A stretch of 64,000 bases of DNA, taken from Nageia nagi (lineage: Eukaryota; Pinophyta). Below are positions 1 to 12,071 of the stretch, piece after piece. Position 1 is the stretch's first letter. The number at the start of each line of letters is the position of its first letter. A program made the translations under genes and the position numbers. Location of the stretch: contig JBITNC010000001.1 in assembly GCA_050084985.1 (NCBI GenBank), forward strand, positions 80,910,001 to 80,974,000. The letters are read 5' to 3'. The notes under the pieces were generated by a model. It was given only the letters and a program-made list of their open reading frames with translations. It was not told the origin of the DNA and ran no database searches.

Positions 1-194
1 AATCATTGACTCAAAAAATAAAATCAATGAACTAGGAACCTAATGCATTTTATTATTTAAATTTAATCTTATTTAGATAGTCAAATCAATGGGTTTCCTC
101 TTTGTAACTTCTAGGACATATTGTAATAATTTTTTAGTTACTTATAGTAAGTTATTAGTCTTCCATGGAGCATATTTTTATTATAGATTCATAG

Positions 195-250
<56 letters not shown>

Positions 251-297
251 AATCTCTCTATGAATAATATATGATAATACAATTTACATTTCTGATT
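1..297 (+). mobile_element. Ty1/copia 5' LTR, 3' portion
   Basis: This AT-rich stretch directly precedes a plant tRNA-Met type primer binding site and copia gag coding sequence, so it should be the end of the element's 5' LTR. The LTR start lies left of the window and the exact 3' end (about 285-297) is not resolved. It contains a TA microsatellite. No second LTR for comparison was found, because the downstream half of the copia element is missing. Confidence 0.55.
196..246. repeat. (TA)n microsatellite
   Basis: About 25 uninterrupted TA dinucleotides inside the presumed copia LTR. Confidence 0.95.
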
Positions 298-298
298 G

Positions 299-310
299 TG
301 GTATCAGAGC
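299..310 (+). other. Copia primer binding site (tRNA-iMet)
   Basis: TGGTATCAGAGC is the classical primer binding site of plant LTR retrotransposons, complementary to the 3' end of initiator tRNA-Met. It marks the 5' LTR/internal junction of the plus-strand copia element. Confidence 0.85.
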
Positions 311-464
311 TAGGAGATTTAGTTAGGTTAGAGAGTCTTGTGGGTATTTTTTGCAAAAACTTATCAAGTTTTTCAAGAGTGATCCAAGAAGGTCTTGTTG
401 TAGGTATTGATTTTGTTGTTATATTATATTTGAGGGAAATATTGCTACTGGTAGTAATCATCCT

Positions 465-1124
465 CCCATTCTTAATTTCAATGGGTATGATTATGAATAT
501 TGGTCCTTGAAGATGAAGATTTTTCCCATATGAAAATGAGTGTGGGATATCATAGAAGATGGCTATGTGGATCCATATTGGAGAACACTTTCGATTATAT
601 ATAGGCTAGCTAAGAGAGGCCCAAAAAAAGAACTCTTTTTCACTCTACCATCTCCAAACTTCCTTGGATAAGAGATTATTCCCAAGAATTACTATATGTA
701 CTATAATTAGTGATGCATAGAAAGCCTTGAAGGATGGGTTCCAAGGTAATGATCAAATAACAAAAGTGACAACTTCAAAATTATAAGATTGAGTTTAAAA
801 ATTTGAAGCAAAAGGAGGGTGAGAAGGTTGGAGAATATTGTGTGAAGGTCAAATTATGTGTTCAAAATATTAAAACACTTAGAGAGGAGGCCACAAATGA
901 AGTGGTAGTGAAGAAAGTGTTAAGAACACATCTTATCAAATGGAAAAATATAGTTATCATAATAAAGGAAAGAAAAAATATTGTTACCTTTGATTATGAT
1001 AATCTTATTGGTTACCTTACATCCCATGAAGAAATGCTTTCTCTACCTTCAAATGTTGGGGAGTGTAAGAGAAGGAATTTGCATCCAAATAAGGTGAATT
1101 CAATGCTAATAGACAAGGAGGAGG
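465..1124 (+). pseudogene. Ty1/copia gag, 5' part (UBN2 type)
   Basis: The reading begins with a copia gag N-terminal motif (FNGYDYEYWSLKMK, about 484-526, with one stop soon after) and continues as the UBN2/gag polypeptide of copia elements at 803-1124, including LIGYLTSHEE (about 1000-1030). Stops and frameshifts between 540 and 800 show decay. The frame stops abruptly at 1124, where a CACTA element has inserted. If that element and one 3-bp duplication are ignored, the frame continues at 12105 into an Arg/Gly-rich segment and a damaged zinc knuckle, so both halves were one gag gene. The capsid protein would form the virus-like particle in the cytoplasm. Confidence 0.8.
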
Positions 1125-1154
1125 CACTACAACACAAACCTCATTTAGCATCAA
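1125..1154. repeat. CACTA1 left terminal inverted repeat
   Basis: Begins CACTACAACACAAACC and ends TTTAGCATCAA; matches the reverse complement of 12072-12101 apart from one small indel on each side. Confidence 0.93.
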
Positions 1155-1465
1155 GGAATGCATTAGGGATATTCAAAAATCATTCCTGACATAAAAATTA
1201 TCAGACAAAATCAATTATACATCAACATTTTTTGCATTTAGTGACACCGAGTTTGATGCATCATGATAGTATAAATGACGGTGAATTTGATATCAATTTT
1301 TATGTAAGTTTTGATGAATTTGATATCATGATTGATGTTGAGTTTAACATAATTTAACTTTCATATGATGTTAAAATTACCTTCACATGATGCCAAATAT
1401 GGACATAAATTAACACAAATTATGATGCTATACCACATTATTAAACCAATTTGGTTTGTTTTGAT
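1155..1465. repeat. CACTA1 left subterminal repeat region
   Basis: Short motifs of the form GATGCTAA, GATGCCAA and GATGTTAA recur in both orientations. Subterminal motif clusters of this kind bind the transposition protein in En/Spm-type elements; the binding role here is inferred from the family. Confidence 0.6.
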
Positions 1466-1505
1466 GCTAATGTAAAAATTTATAGTTGTTTTAGAAAAAT
1501 ATAAT

Positions 1506-1655
1506 AGTTTTAGGTTTTAATGGTTTAGGATTTTAGGTTTTTAAGGGTTTAGGGATTTAGGTTTTTAAGCGTATAAGGTTTTAGGGTTTGGTATTTTAAG
1601 CTTTAAGGTTTTAGGGTTGTAAAGGTTTAAAGGTAATTTAGGAGTTTAAGGGTCA
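1506..1655 (+). repeat. Degenerate telomere-like array A1 (TTTAGGG)
   Basis: Imperfect GGTTTTAGG/TTTAGGG-like units with the G-rich strand on plus. First of four such arrays in CACTA1. Confidence 0.75.
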
Positions 1656-2550
1656 TAGTGCATAGAACCATGAAAAAAATTAAAATTTGAAACCAACTCA
1701 CAACTTGGAATACCTTGAAAATATATTTGAGTATAGGGATCACTACGCTTATAGTTAGTGCAATTACCTTCATAGCTCTCAGAGCTCTATTAAACCTCTC
1801 ATTCCCCATTACACACTAGATAAACAAAGAACCATATACTTTTACATATTCAAGAAACCACCTTTCTTCTATTGCTACTCCAATTCATAAAAATAAAACA
1901 ACTTCATGATTAGATACCTCAATGTACAAAAACCAACTAGTGTCACTTCCATAGGGCCTTTCCACATTAAATATTATTTATACCATCATTGGAATTACTT
2001 TGGGTGCATTTTTGGCTAGCACATATTCATTTCCATGAAAAGGAAAGAGGATCAATGCATGGATTTTTTTTTATCATAAAAAAATTGTTAGCATTATGTA
2101 CATTTCCTATAAATTTAGATCATGGTATGGAGCAATGTATTGTATCCTAATTTGGAAAAGCATGATCTACCCAAAATAATGTTGTAATTTATTTTATTAC
2201 AAGTTCATCTTTTTATTCTATTGAAGATGATAAGGAAAGGCTAATCATTCCCTCACATGCAATAATTAATGCATTCATTGTAATAGGTGGATGCTGATTA
2301 ATTTTCATCTTAATTTTTTTCTTTTTCAATATTTTCTTTTATTTTTAAGGAGGTATAATATAGGGCTAAGGATTTACATCAAGTATCATGAAGCAAAGTT
2401 AGATATTATTAGTAAATTAGATTTTATTAATGATATGTAATTAGAAAAATATAATTTATGGATCAATGCAAGAAGTCAAATAACATGTAAATCACATCAA
2501 ATAACATTGAGAGGAGAAAAGGGAAATTTAATAAATAAATTACTAATATT
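1656..2550. other. CACTA1 arm without recognisable gene
   Basis: AT-rich sequence between two telomere-like arrays. A 60-codon minus-strand frame at 1627-1809 may be an old exon, but I do not recognise it. Nothing else is supported. Confidence 0.4.
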
Positions 2551-3349
2551 TTTTAGGGGTTTATGGTTTATGGTTCTAAGGGTTTAAAGGTTTAGGATTT
2601 TAAGGGTTTAGGGTTTTAGGTTTTAGGTTTTCTAGTTTAATTAGGGTTTTAAGGGTTTAGAGTTTAGGGATTAGGATTTTGGGTTTAAGGTTTAGGTTTT
2701 ATGGGTTTAGGGAGTAGGATTTTGGGTTTAGGGTTTTATGGTTTATGATTTTAAGGTTTTAGTTTTTATTGTTTATGATTTTAAGGGTTTAGGTTTTAGG
2801 GGTCTAGGATTTTAGGATTTAGGGTTTTAGGGGTTTAAGGTTAAGGGTTTTAAGGGTTTAGATTCTAGGGGTTTATGGTTTATGGTTTTAGGGGTTTAGG
2901 GTTTATGGTTTTAGGGTTTATAGTTTAGGGTTTTATGGGTTTAGGATTTTAGGAGTTTAGGGTTTAGGGATTAGGATTTTAGGTTTATGGGTTTAGGTTT
3001 TATACAAGGTTTTAGGGTTTTATGGATTGGGATTTTAGGTTTGAGGGTTAAGGTTTTAGGGTTTATAGTTTTAAGGGTTTGGGTTTTAAGTTTTTTGGGT
3101 TTTAGGGGTTTAAGGTTTAAGGTTTTAAGGGTTTAAGTTTCAAGGCTTTAGGGATTAGGATTTTAGGTTTTAGGGGTTTAAGGCTTAACATTTTAAGGGT
3201 TTAAGTTTCAAGGCTTTAGGGATTAGGAATTTAGGTTTTATGGGTTTAAGGTTTAAGGTTTTAAGGGTTTAAGTTTCAAGGCTTTAGGTATTAGGATTTT
3301 GGGTTTAAGATTTTATGGTTTAGGGGCTTAGGGTTTAGGGTTTATGGTC
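2551..3349 (+). repeat. Degenerate telomere-like array A2 (TTTAGGG), ~0.8 kb
   Basis: About 800 bp of TTTAGGG, TTTTAGGG and GTTTAAGG variants, G-rich strand on plus. Within it, blocks of about 55-60 bp containing AAGTTTCAAGGCTTTAGG recur three times (about 3120-3300), so part of the array has a higher-order period. It lies directly downstream of the transposase remnant, where the C-terminal transposase exons of the related copy would be expected. Confidence 0.9.
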
Positions 3350-3499
3350 GACCAATTGCATGTATTAAATCAAAAGGTAAACTCACACATCCATGAATTG
3401 CAATTGGAAAAATATTTTTAAAAAATACCATCAAAACTTTTGCACATTAACATATATTAATCACTATATTTTGAATAAAATATAATATGAATTTAAAAG

Positions 3500-5201
3500 T
3501 TTCTATAGACATGTAATATGAGACCATCTTTAAGATGTTGTGGTAATCATGAGATTTTAATCTTGTAATTTTACCATCGATAGTGAATGCTCTTCTTAAT
3601 AGTGATCCATACCTAATTATTGGTTTAGTGGTTCAAACAACATTATGTATCATAGTCACTTGTTTTTTCAAAATCCATGTATAGGGATCAAATACATTCA
3701 TAGATCCATCTAAATTATGAGTTATCCATAAGGAATGCTTTATATTGGAATCTTTTAAATCATTTCTCACACTAGGATTATATGAATCTTTGCTTGTTGT
3801 ATATTGATATAAAGAATATGCAACATTCTTTACAATATGCATAGGATATAATAAATGTGCCACTAATATGTTCTTCCAATATGGAAGTTTATACCATATT
3901 AATAGTCTCTTCATGCTTGAAAATAAACATAAAATTGTTCATTTAATTAATAAAATAATGAAATTGAAATATTACAAACACATATTTTTTCAAATAAATA
4001 AATATATTCATATATTTTGTTAAATTTTACCTTCAAGTAAGTCATCTTCACAAATAATAACATCATTTGGGTTTGCAATAGTACCTTCCTCAAAGGCTCT
4101 TTCCCAATATTTTTCTACACTTTCCCCAACTTTACCCACAAATACATAAGAGATGCATAAATGGGAGTGGGGGTGTAATCAACCTCACCATTAAACTGTG
4201 ATTTCAAATTTCAAAAAGGGTGTTACATTGGAAAATACTTTCTATTGCCAAGGTATTCCATCTTCTACAAGTATTTAGAATATTTTGATGAGAGATTTCC
4301 TACACATCATGGACAAGCATGATAATATTTTGTACAAAGACCTGCAATAAATTTTATTAGAGAATACATTATCATGTGGTAAAATAAAATGAAATATTTA
4401 TGATATATTAACTTTTTATACATGCAAATATAATAAAGATTTTATATATACATACTTGAATAAATAATAAGTCCTAGATAGTCATGTGTAGTCCAACATA
4501 ATATGCCATATAATGTGAATGACCCCTATTGGATAGGTATACTTCTATCAATCACACTTTGAATTCCATTCCATAATTGCATCAATTGATCAATCAACAG
4601 TTCAACGTAGACATCCATATTTTTCACTTAATATGGTCTAGGAATTAAGGTAATCAACATAAAATGTTCTTTTTTATGGACATCCATGGAGGTATGTTAT
4701 ATTGATAACAACAATATGCCATAATGAATAATTAAATGATTGTATGGATAATAAATTAACACCATCAATTGCTAAACCCAATATGATACTCCTAGGTTTA
4801 TCTTGGAATTTATCAGGCCACATATTTTCTATATATTTCATTGCTTTATAATCGACATGAATTTGTAAAAAACCATCTTCACTTCTATTTTTTGCATGCC
4901 AATCCATATATTGTACAATTTATTTACACCAAAATATTTGTAACAACCTACGAATGATTCAAAAATTTTGAATATTATTTTGAGAAATATAATTCCCTAT
5001 CATTCATAAATGGTATTTATTTACATCATGCTTTGGACATATAGTCGATTTTTCATATTGTCCTTTATACAATATACAATCATTAATACATGCATGGTAT
5101 AAATGATACTTTATCTCTACATCCTTCAAAATTTTGTGTGCCTTTTTGCATGATGGAGGGATGATATTGTCTCTTAGAAGAACCTTTTCTTTTAGTAACA
5201 T
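3500..5201 (-). pseudogene. CACTA1 TNP2-type transposase, truncated and decayed
   Basis: Reading from 5201 down: a Cys-containing segment (HACINDCILYKGQYE, about 5105-5060) typical of TNP2 N-terminal regions; MDWHAKNRSEDGF at 4907 and LGLAIDGVN near 4775, a conserved core with an acidic residue; then LPYWKNILVAHLLYPMHIVKN (3892-3830). In this last block the usual acidic residue before PMH is Tyr (codon 3846-3848), whereas the second copy keeps Asp. The frame can be followed to about 3500, where it stops being transposase-like and the telomere-like array follows; the DUF4218- and DUF4216-type C-terminal regions seen in CACTA2 are absent. Multiple stops separate the blocks, though some gaps may be introns. 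It would have cut and pasted the element in the nucleus. Confidence 0.85.
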
Positions 5202-5392
5202 ATAATACCAAACAAAGGAATAAAATTATCATTAAATAATGAAAAAAATCAAATATATAAACTAATAGAAATTAAAATATTGGGAAACAAAAAATATTAC
5301 ATACTTCAAAAGAGCAGTGAAACTTTTATCTGACCATCCATAACTGAATTTTAAATTCATGAAAATTAGGATCATTTATAACTTGGAAAAAT

Positions 5393-7210
5393 GTGCTCCT
5401 TCATATAAAAGAGTTTTGGAAGCACTATACATACTATCATTTTAATAATCACCATCTCTTACATCATCATGTGTATGAGAAGCATCATTTGTGCCTACAT
5501 CATCATATGCATTTGGATATAATGATTGAAGTAAAACATGCATTTTACTTTATTCCTGATGAGCAATATTATTCTCTCTTTCATTGTTATTAGTATCTCA
5601 ATCTATGACTCCAAGAATAGGAGTTGTTGAATTTGGTTCTATCAAGAGTTCATATGCATTAACGCTTAATACATTATGTAGTTGCACCCTTTTTCTCCTA
5701 CTTATATTTTTTTATGGAATGGTGTATAAGATATTCTTGAATATTCATGTGCCTCCCAAATTAATTAATTAGTTATTACATACAAATTAACCATTAAAAT
5801 AGTTAAAAAATAAACATCAATAATAATAATTTCATACATCCACGCAAACAAAAAATAGTAGCAATGTCCATATCAACATCAAATAGTAAAAATATCCATA
5901 TTTCATACCTCCATATAAATATTAAGCATCAAATAGTAACAATGTCCATATATCTATACATCCATACAAATATTAAGCATTTTGATCTCCTGATCTAAAT
6001 ATGCCTTATGTATTGGAGTAAGTCTTATGTAATTGTATTAGATCCATAACTCATCACCAAGTAAAAGATTTCTAATAGGAACTACACCTACATAACTACA
6101 TATTTTTTTATATATCCAATCTTCTTGATCATTTTGAAATTTTACAAATTCATAATTCGGTGTGTGTGTGTGTGGTGCGTTTGGTGTTATTTTTGTATCA
6201 TGTAATATTTCTATGTATTTTTAATTGACCATCAATGTACAAAATTTTTATTTGATCTCATGCTACACTATGACCATTTTCACAAAGGTTGTATTTGAAC
6301 ATACTATGCATATATGATGATAATTAAATCCAAACATCTTATTTGTAAATTGGTCCATAAAAACACATCAATATTGGTGGTATTAAATCATGATGAATAC
6401 ACACAAAAGATAATATAAATAAATATATGCTAGCATCATGTAGATATTTTGAAGGTTTGATCATGTATGAATAATTGTAATAACTAAATTATTCAAAAGA
6501 TTTTGAAAAAGGTCTATCGATTGGCCATGCATTGTATGCCTCATGATCATATATATCTTAATATAAATATTATAGACGATTTGGCAAATAACTATCACCA
6601 ACACTCTCCAACAATAGGTCAAGTTACTCATTATTTATAATGATGTGTGTCATTGCTCTTTGAAGTCTTATTCTTTTGCATGTTCTTCCATCTTCATCTT
6701 GTTATCTCTTCATATGATGAATTTGCCTTTAATGTAATATAGTGCTTTTAATTTCATTTAGTAAAAATTATAAAATCAAATCAAATTTTTATGCTAATTA
6801 CCTCATGATCATGATTATCTTCATCAATATCCATCATGCTTCAATGGGATATTGATTCTTCATGTAACATTAATCATAATATTAAGTTAAATATTTCACA
6901 TAACATCATCAAAGTAAGAATTTAAATGATCTTACATTTCTACATATATAATTTCTTAAATGAAATTTATGTATCAATTAATTACATATACAACATATGT
7001 ACTTCTCCATTGATAATTTCATGGCATCCCCATCTCATCCTCAACTAATGAAACATGTGTCCTTAGTTGAGGAATATAAGGAGGCTCATCATCATATGAA
7101 GATACATATCTACTCTTTTGAGGAATATAAGGCATATATTTCTCATCTAAGGACACATCAATATTCTTGGTCTTCATAGAGATATAAGCCACTAACTCAC
7201 CTACTATCAA
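5393..7210 (-). pseudogene. CACTA1 5' coding remnants (transposase N-terminus and upstream ORF)
   Basis: Fragments collinear with the second CACTA copy. Near 6300-6200 the minus strand encodes a segment including ILYIDGQLKIH that matches LLYIDGQPKIH of CACTA2 (25181-25381). At 7019-7210 it encodes a repetitive stretch with YIPQ and SLDE motifs, parallel to the coding repeats at 27114-27413. The product of this upstream part is unknown to me; it is not a core transposase domain. Stops and frameshifts throughout indicate a dead copy. Confidence 0.55.
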
Positions 7211-7540
7211 ATTTTTAAAAATAAGAAATCATTACTCATATTATTTATAATATTTTTTAAAAAAAATAAATCATCTATACAATAACTACAAGTAAAATAG
7301 ATCCAAAAAGATAATTAAAATCAATAATATAGGAATGTTTTCATAAACCTTTGACCAATGATATTAACTACCATGCCAAGAACTAAAAATAAAATATAAA
7401 ATTCCCTCTCAGCTCAAGTATCGATCCCCCCATACAGTAACAATATTGAAAAATATGTGAGCTCATGATTATCATTAACTTTTAAATCATATAATACATT
7501 GTACATGATTCCATATCTAAATATATATATCTGTGCATGT

Positions 7541-8195
7541 ACACTAAACCTAACCCCAAATGGTTACCCCTAACTCTTACCATTAACACTAACCCTAACC
7601 CTAACCCTAACCCCTAAATCATAACTATAATTCTAAATCCTCATCCTAACCTTTAACTGCTTAACTTAACCCTGACCCTTAATCCCTTACCATTATCATT
7701 TATCTTAACCCTATCCATAACCCCTAACCCTTAAAACCTAAACCCTAAACCTTAATCCTTAACTCTAACAAAAACTTCTAACATTTAACCCCTTACCTTA
7801 ACCCTTACCCCTAACCCTTAAACTCTAACCCTTGAAGCCTAACCCTCAACCTTAATTTCTAACCCAAACTTGTAACACCTAACCCCTAACCCTTAAACCC
7901 TATCCTAAAACCCCTAACCCTTAAACCCTAACCCTTGAACCTTAACCCCTAACCCTAACCTCTAACCCTAAACTATAACCCTAACCTTCTAACCCTAACC
8001 TCTAACCTTAACCCCTAAACCCTAAACCCTTAAACTCTAACCCCTTCTTAAAACCCTAACCCATAACCCTAACCTATAACCCAAACCCCTTGCCTTAACT
8101 CTAACCCTTATATCCTAACCCCAAATCTTAAACCCTAACCCAAACCTAAACCCCTAACACTTAAAACTTAACCCCAACACTTAAATCCTAACCTC
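7541..8195 (-). repeat. Degenerate telomere-like array A3 (CCCTAAA on plus)
   Basis: About 650 bp of CCCTAA, CCCTAAA and CCCCTAACC variants. The C-rich strand is on plus, opposite to A2, so A2 and A3 form an inverted pair flanking the transposase remnant. It lies just upstream of the transposase start. Confidence 0.9.
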
Positions 8196-8384
8196 CAATT
8201 TTATATATTTAGTTTTTTTCTAAATTATAATATTTATAATTTTTTAATATTTATATTTATAATCTTTTATTTTTTTATTATTAATTTTTTAATATTTATA
8301 TTTATACTTTTTTAATTATTAAAAATTGGTATTATAATTGTTTTGTGTTTTTTTTTATCGTTTCTAATACTACTACCTATGTGT

Positions 8385-8490
8385 ACCTTAATGCCATAAA
8401 AGGTTGGTGTTAAGGCATCAATTACAGGATCAATGCAATGCTTGATGCAAATCTTAATGCAAAGTGCATCAAAAATTACATCAAATCAAA
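8385..8490. repeat. Internal GATGC motif cluster in CACTA1
   Basis: Several GATGCAA, AATGCAA and GCATCAA motifs in 100 bp, resembling the subterminal motifs at both ends but located internally after array A3. A similar cluster follows array A5 in the second copy (28690-28790). Confidence 0.5.
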
Positions 8491-8814
8491 CTAGCATAAT
8501 GAAAATTTAAAAAGACAAACCTATCACTTTCATTCTGGTCATTTTGTTTTTCAAACTTGAGTTGTATTTTTATGAGATAAGGGTTTAGGCTATTAGTATG
8601 TGTTTTCTACCAAATGGTTTGAATTTTTTAAAGATTTGAACATGATTTATTGATTTTAATCTAATTTTGTCAAATGTTTTGATAAAGTTTTGCAAGAGAA
8701 GTAGTTTTCTCATCATTTCTTCAAATTTTCTACATATTTGGGGAGGTACATACAAATCAACTATTTTCTATATAATTTTCCTAAATTTTTGTAAGTTAAA
8801 AAAAGATACTTTTC

Positions 8815-8980
8815 CAAAAACAACTTAGGGTTTTGTAGAAAGTAGGGTTTTTTTTCAAAAAAACCTAGGGTGTTTCTTGAAAATTTTGAGTTTTTACTAA
8901 AAAAATAGAGTTTACTAAAAAACCTAGGGTTTGAACTAAAAAAACTTAGGATTTTTACTAAAACACTAAGATTTTTGCTT
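8815..8980. repeat. Short degenerate tandem repeat
   Basis: Units of about 25-35 bp built on AACCTAGGGTTT followed by ACTAAAAAAA recur about five times with drift. Confidence 0.6.
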
Positions 8981-9221
8981 CAAAAATATAGAAAAATAAA
9001 TAGAAACATAAAACAACATACTTGGATGCCCAAGCTATCCAAAATTCCATAATGCCCTAAGTTTGCACAAGAAATTTTGCTCCAATTTTGCTAAACTATG
9101 CACAAGTTTACTTTGTGAATATAGGATTTGAGAATAGAGTTAAATAACATATAAATTTTAAAATAAATAATATATAAATTTTATTATAATTTAATAAATT
9201 TTAATTAGAATTATGATTACG

Positions 9222-9507
9222 ATTTAGGGGTTATGGTCAAGGGTAAGCATTAAGGGTTAGGGGTTAGGGTTTAAGGGTTATAATTAAGGTTTAAGGGTTA
9301 AGGATTAGGTTTTGGGTTAGCAGTTAGGTTATAGGAGTTAGGTTTTAAAGGTTATAATTATGGTTTAAGGGTTAGGGGTTAGGGTTTAGGGTTAGGGTTT
9401 AAGGGTTAGGGATTAAGGTTTATAGGTTAGGGGTTAGGATTTAAGGGTTACAATTAGGGTTTAAGGGTAAGGGTTTGGGATTATGGTTATAAATTTTGGG
9501 GTTATAA
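9222..9507 (+). repeat. Degenerate telomere-like array A4 (TTTAGGG)
   Basis: About 285 bp of GGGTTAGGG and GGGTTTAAGGG variants, G-rich strand on plus. It is inverted relative to A3 and lies upstream of the plus-strand gene. Confidence 0.85.
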
Positions 9508-9960
9508 TATTTTAAATAATATAAATTTTAAATTTTAAAATAACATAAACTTTAAAATTTTATATATTATAATTTAAAATTTTAATTTTATAAATTAAAA
9601 ATTTTAGAATAATATGTTTATTTTTTCCAATTTCTGATATTAGGCTTAATTTTTATTAATTTATGACATTAAGTTTATTCTTTTTATTTATTTATGACAT
9701 GAAGTTTTATATCAATGATATTAAATTTTTGATTACCTATATTTAGTGATCATAATGATATGAAAGAAAAGACCTTGAAAAGAGAAGTTACAACATGGTC
9801 CTCGAGATGATAAGAAAGTGCTTGTAAGTATCAATATGTATTAATATAATAATGATAAATTTTAATTAATGCTTTAATTTTATAAGGAAAATATTTTTTT
9901 TAGGGATAGTTACTATGAACAATGTTTAAAATTGAGAAAATAATATTTATAACCAAAGAA

Positions 9961-10281
9961 ATGGAGGAAGATTTAGGTATTGAGGCTTTTTCTACAACTC
10001 CAGCTACCATAAGCACTAGACTACACCCTCCAAGCACTCCACATGGTAATATTTTTTAATGATTTGTTAATATATTATTTATGAATAAAGTAATATTGTT
10101 AAATTATTTATTTTTGAATTGGTAAAGGTGATGTGATTGTTGAAAGTGCAGAGTCAATTAATCAAGAGACCTCTACATTTTCAACATCAAAGGGAGCAAA
10201 GGGGATTGAGACATGTGTCAAAGGAGATGATGAAGTCATGTATGATGAAGCTAGTAAGAGTTGATTTTTGAAAAAAAAATA

Positions 10282-10313
<32 letters not shown>

Positions 10314-11331
10314 TGCAATATATTAATTTACTATTTATTTTCAAATATTGTTTCAATTTTTTTTACAATTTCCTCAACAATACTGTGTATCTGTATTTTG
10401 ATGCAATATTGGATATTGAATGGAAGAAACAAGAAAAAAAGGTATGTTTTTTTTTCATTATTATTAATAGTAATTTATAAAAATATGTTTAGTGATATTT
10501 AAAAATTTATTTTATAAAAAAGTAAAAACTAATCTCTTATTTTTTGTATTTTAAATTCAAAAGGCAATTGATTAGATCACCTTAGAAGAGATTGGGGTGA
10601 TGGGTGGAGTGTAGCAAAAGCACTCCAAACAACAAGTCGTAACTTGAATTGGAAAAGGGAACACTTGAAGCGATCCATAAAAAAGCTTCCACTAGATGAT
10701 CATATGGGTGCCAAACCACTAACATGTACCAAGAAAGTATGGAAATAAATGGTCAAAAAAAGTTAATGATGATGAAGGGCATCTCAAGTTCAAATATAAA
10801 CTATCATTGTTAGAAAAGCTTCATATATGCACACCTTTATTAAATCAAAATTAGTTGGCATTACACATCATACTCGTAGCCAAGAAAAATGTGGAGTTGA
10901 GACCACATTTGTGAGTATATTTGTAAATTATTTAATATTTTAAAAGAAATAGTTAAGTAAGATAATATTGTTTAATTAAATATATATTTTTTTATAGTAC
11001 CAAAGATTTGGAAGACTTCCAACATCAGAGGAATTGGCTTATATACTTAAAGAAGGTGTTGACAAATTGATCACATTGGTGGAGGAGGTAGGTAATTAGT
11101 AATATGTTATGAGATTTTAATTTATTTTGTTATGTAATTAAGATTTTTAATTTCTATTTATTTACTAGCATTTATTTAATTTTTTAATTACAATGGGGTT
11201 CATCATTAGTGCTAGTATAGGTTGAAGATCAAGTTGTTGAGAATGAGATTGTTGAGGATATAAGTGGTGGTGGTAATGGTTATGATCCACCTAGTGCTAG
11301 TTATAAGCTTAATGATCATGATGTTGATTGA
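9961..11331 (+). pseudogene. CACTA1 second gene, plus strand (Transposase_24-like), introns visible
   Basis: A multi-exon gene is readable from an ATG at 9961. Exon 9961-10045 ends in donor GTAAT; exon 10128-10253 follows an AAAG acceptor and the codon phase matches across the junction. A middle part around 10580-10910 (includes WSVAKALQTTSRNLNWKREH and KSKLVGITHHTRSQE) contains stops. Exon 10998-11087 is flanked by TATAG and GTAGGT, and last exon 11221-11331 ends in TGA; both are phase 0. The order RSQE, then GRLPTSEELAYILKEG, then an acidic tail resembles the accessory protein of plant En/Spm elements (Transposase_24 type), which binds subterminal motifs. It runs opposite to the TNP2 remnant. 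Family assignment is moderate. Confidence 0.6.
10288..10312. repeat. (TA)n microsatellite
   Basis: Short TA run inside an intron of the CACTA1 plus-strand gene. Confidence 0.9.
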
Positions 11332-11523
11332 TGATACATTATGATTTTATACATTATAATTTTATAATTGACATTATGCTACATTTATGATGTGATTTGA
11401 CATTTTGATATATTTTCATATTAAATTTTAAATTTATGCCTAGAGTTGAATTTCATATTTTATATTTATTTATTTAATTCATTTCAATTTAATAAAAAAC
11501 TTAAAATACAATATTTAAAAATA

Positions 11524-11526
<3 letters not shown>

Positions 11527-11571
<45 letters not shown>
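11527..11571. repeat. (TA)n microsatellite
   Basis: Over 20 TA dinucleotides between the end of the plus-strand gene and the right subterminal region of CACTA1. Confidence 0.95.
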
Positions 11572-11572
<1 letters not shown>

Positions 11573-11577
11573 CTCCT

Positions 11578-12071
11578 AATGCTATTCTTGATGCTACTGA
11601 AGACACTAATACAATAAAATGTAATTATCAAGTGACACTATCTTTAACATTAGATAAACTTCTTTTGCATGTGGGAAAGATCTATAATTGACATTACATG
11701 TGATACTAGGAAATATGCTAATATAAAACAAAATGATTTTATACAAGATGTTACATGAGCGTAAATGCTTACACTAAATTTCAAACCATTGATGTAAGGA
11801 AAGAAGTAATGAAAGGCACTAAGCATGATGCTAAATTAACATAAATTGACATTACAAAAGATGCTATGTGGTTGCAAGTGGTGATGCAAAATTTAAATAA
11901 ATTAATGCTATGGAAGACACTACAAATTATATGTTAAAATATGCTCATCCTAATGTAGTTTGACATTATCATAAATCTAATATTGTATTTTTGTATGATG
12001 CAAAAAAATGAAGTTATTATTGATGTGTACGTTAGCATCGAACATGGAAAAAGGATTTTAGAAAAAACAAA
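11578..12071. repeat. CACTA1 right subterminal repeat region
   Basis: Motifs AATGCTATTC, GATGCTACTG, GATGCTAAATT, GATGCTATG and GATGCAAAA recur, mirroring the left end. Likely binding sites of the transposition proteins, by analogy with En/Spm. Confidence 0.6.

Noticed and set aside
89-274. 61-codon open frame at the left edge
   Set aside because: It runs through the TA microsatellite (alternating Tyr-Ile) inside the presumed copia LTR.
7541-8195. CRISPR-like or true chromosome-end array
   Set aside because: The units are degenerate 6-8 base telomere-like repeats without spacers, and lie within transposon borders between coding regions, so neither a CRISPR array nor a functional telomere.
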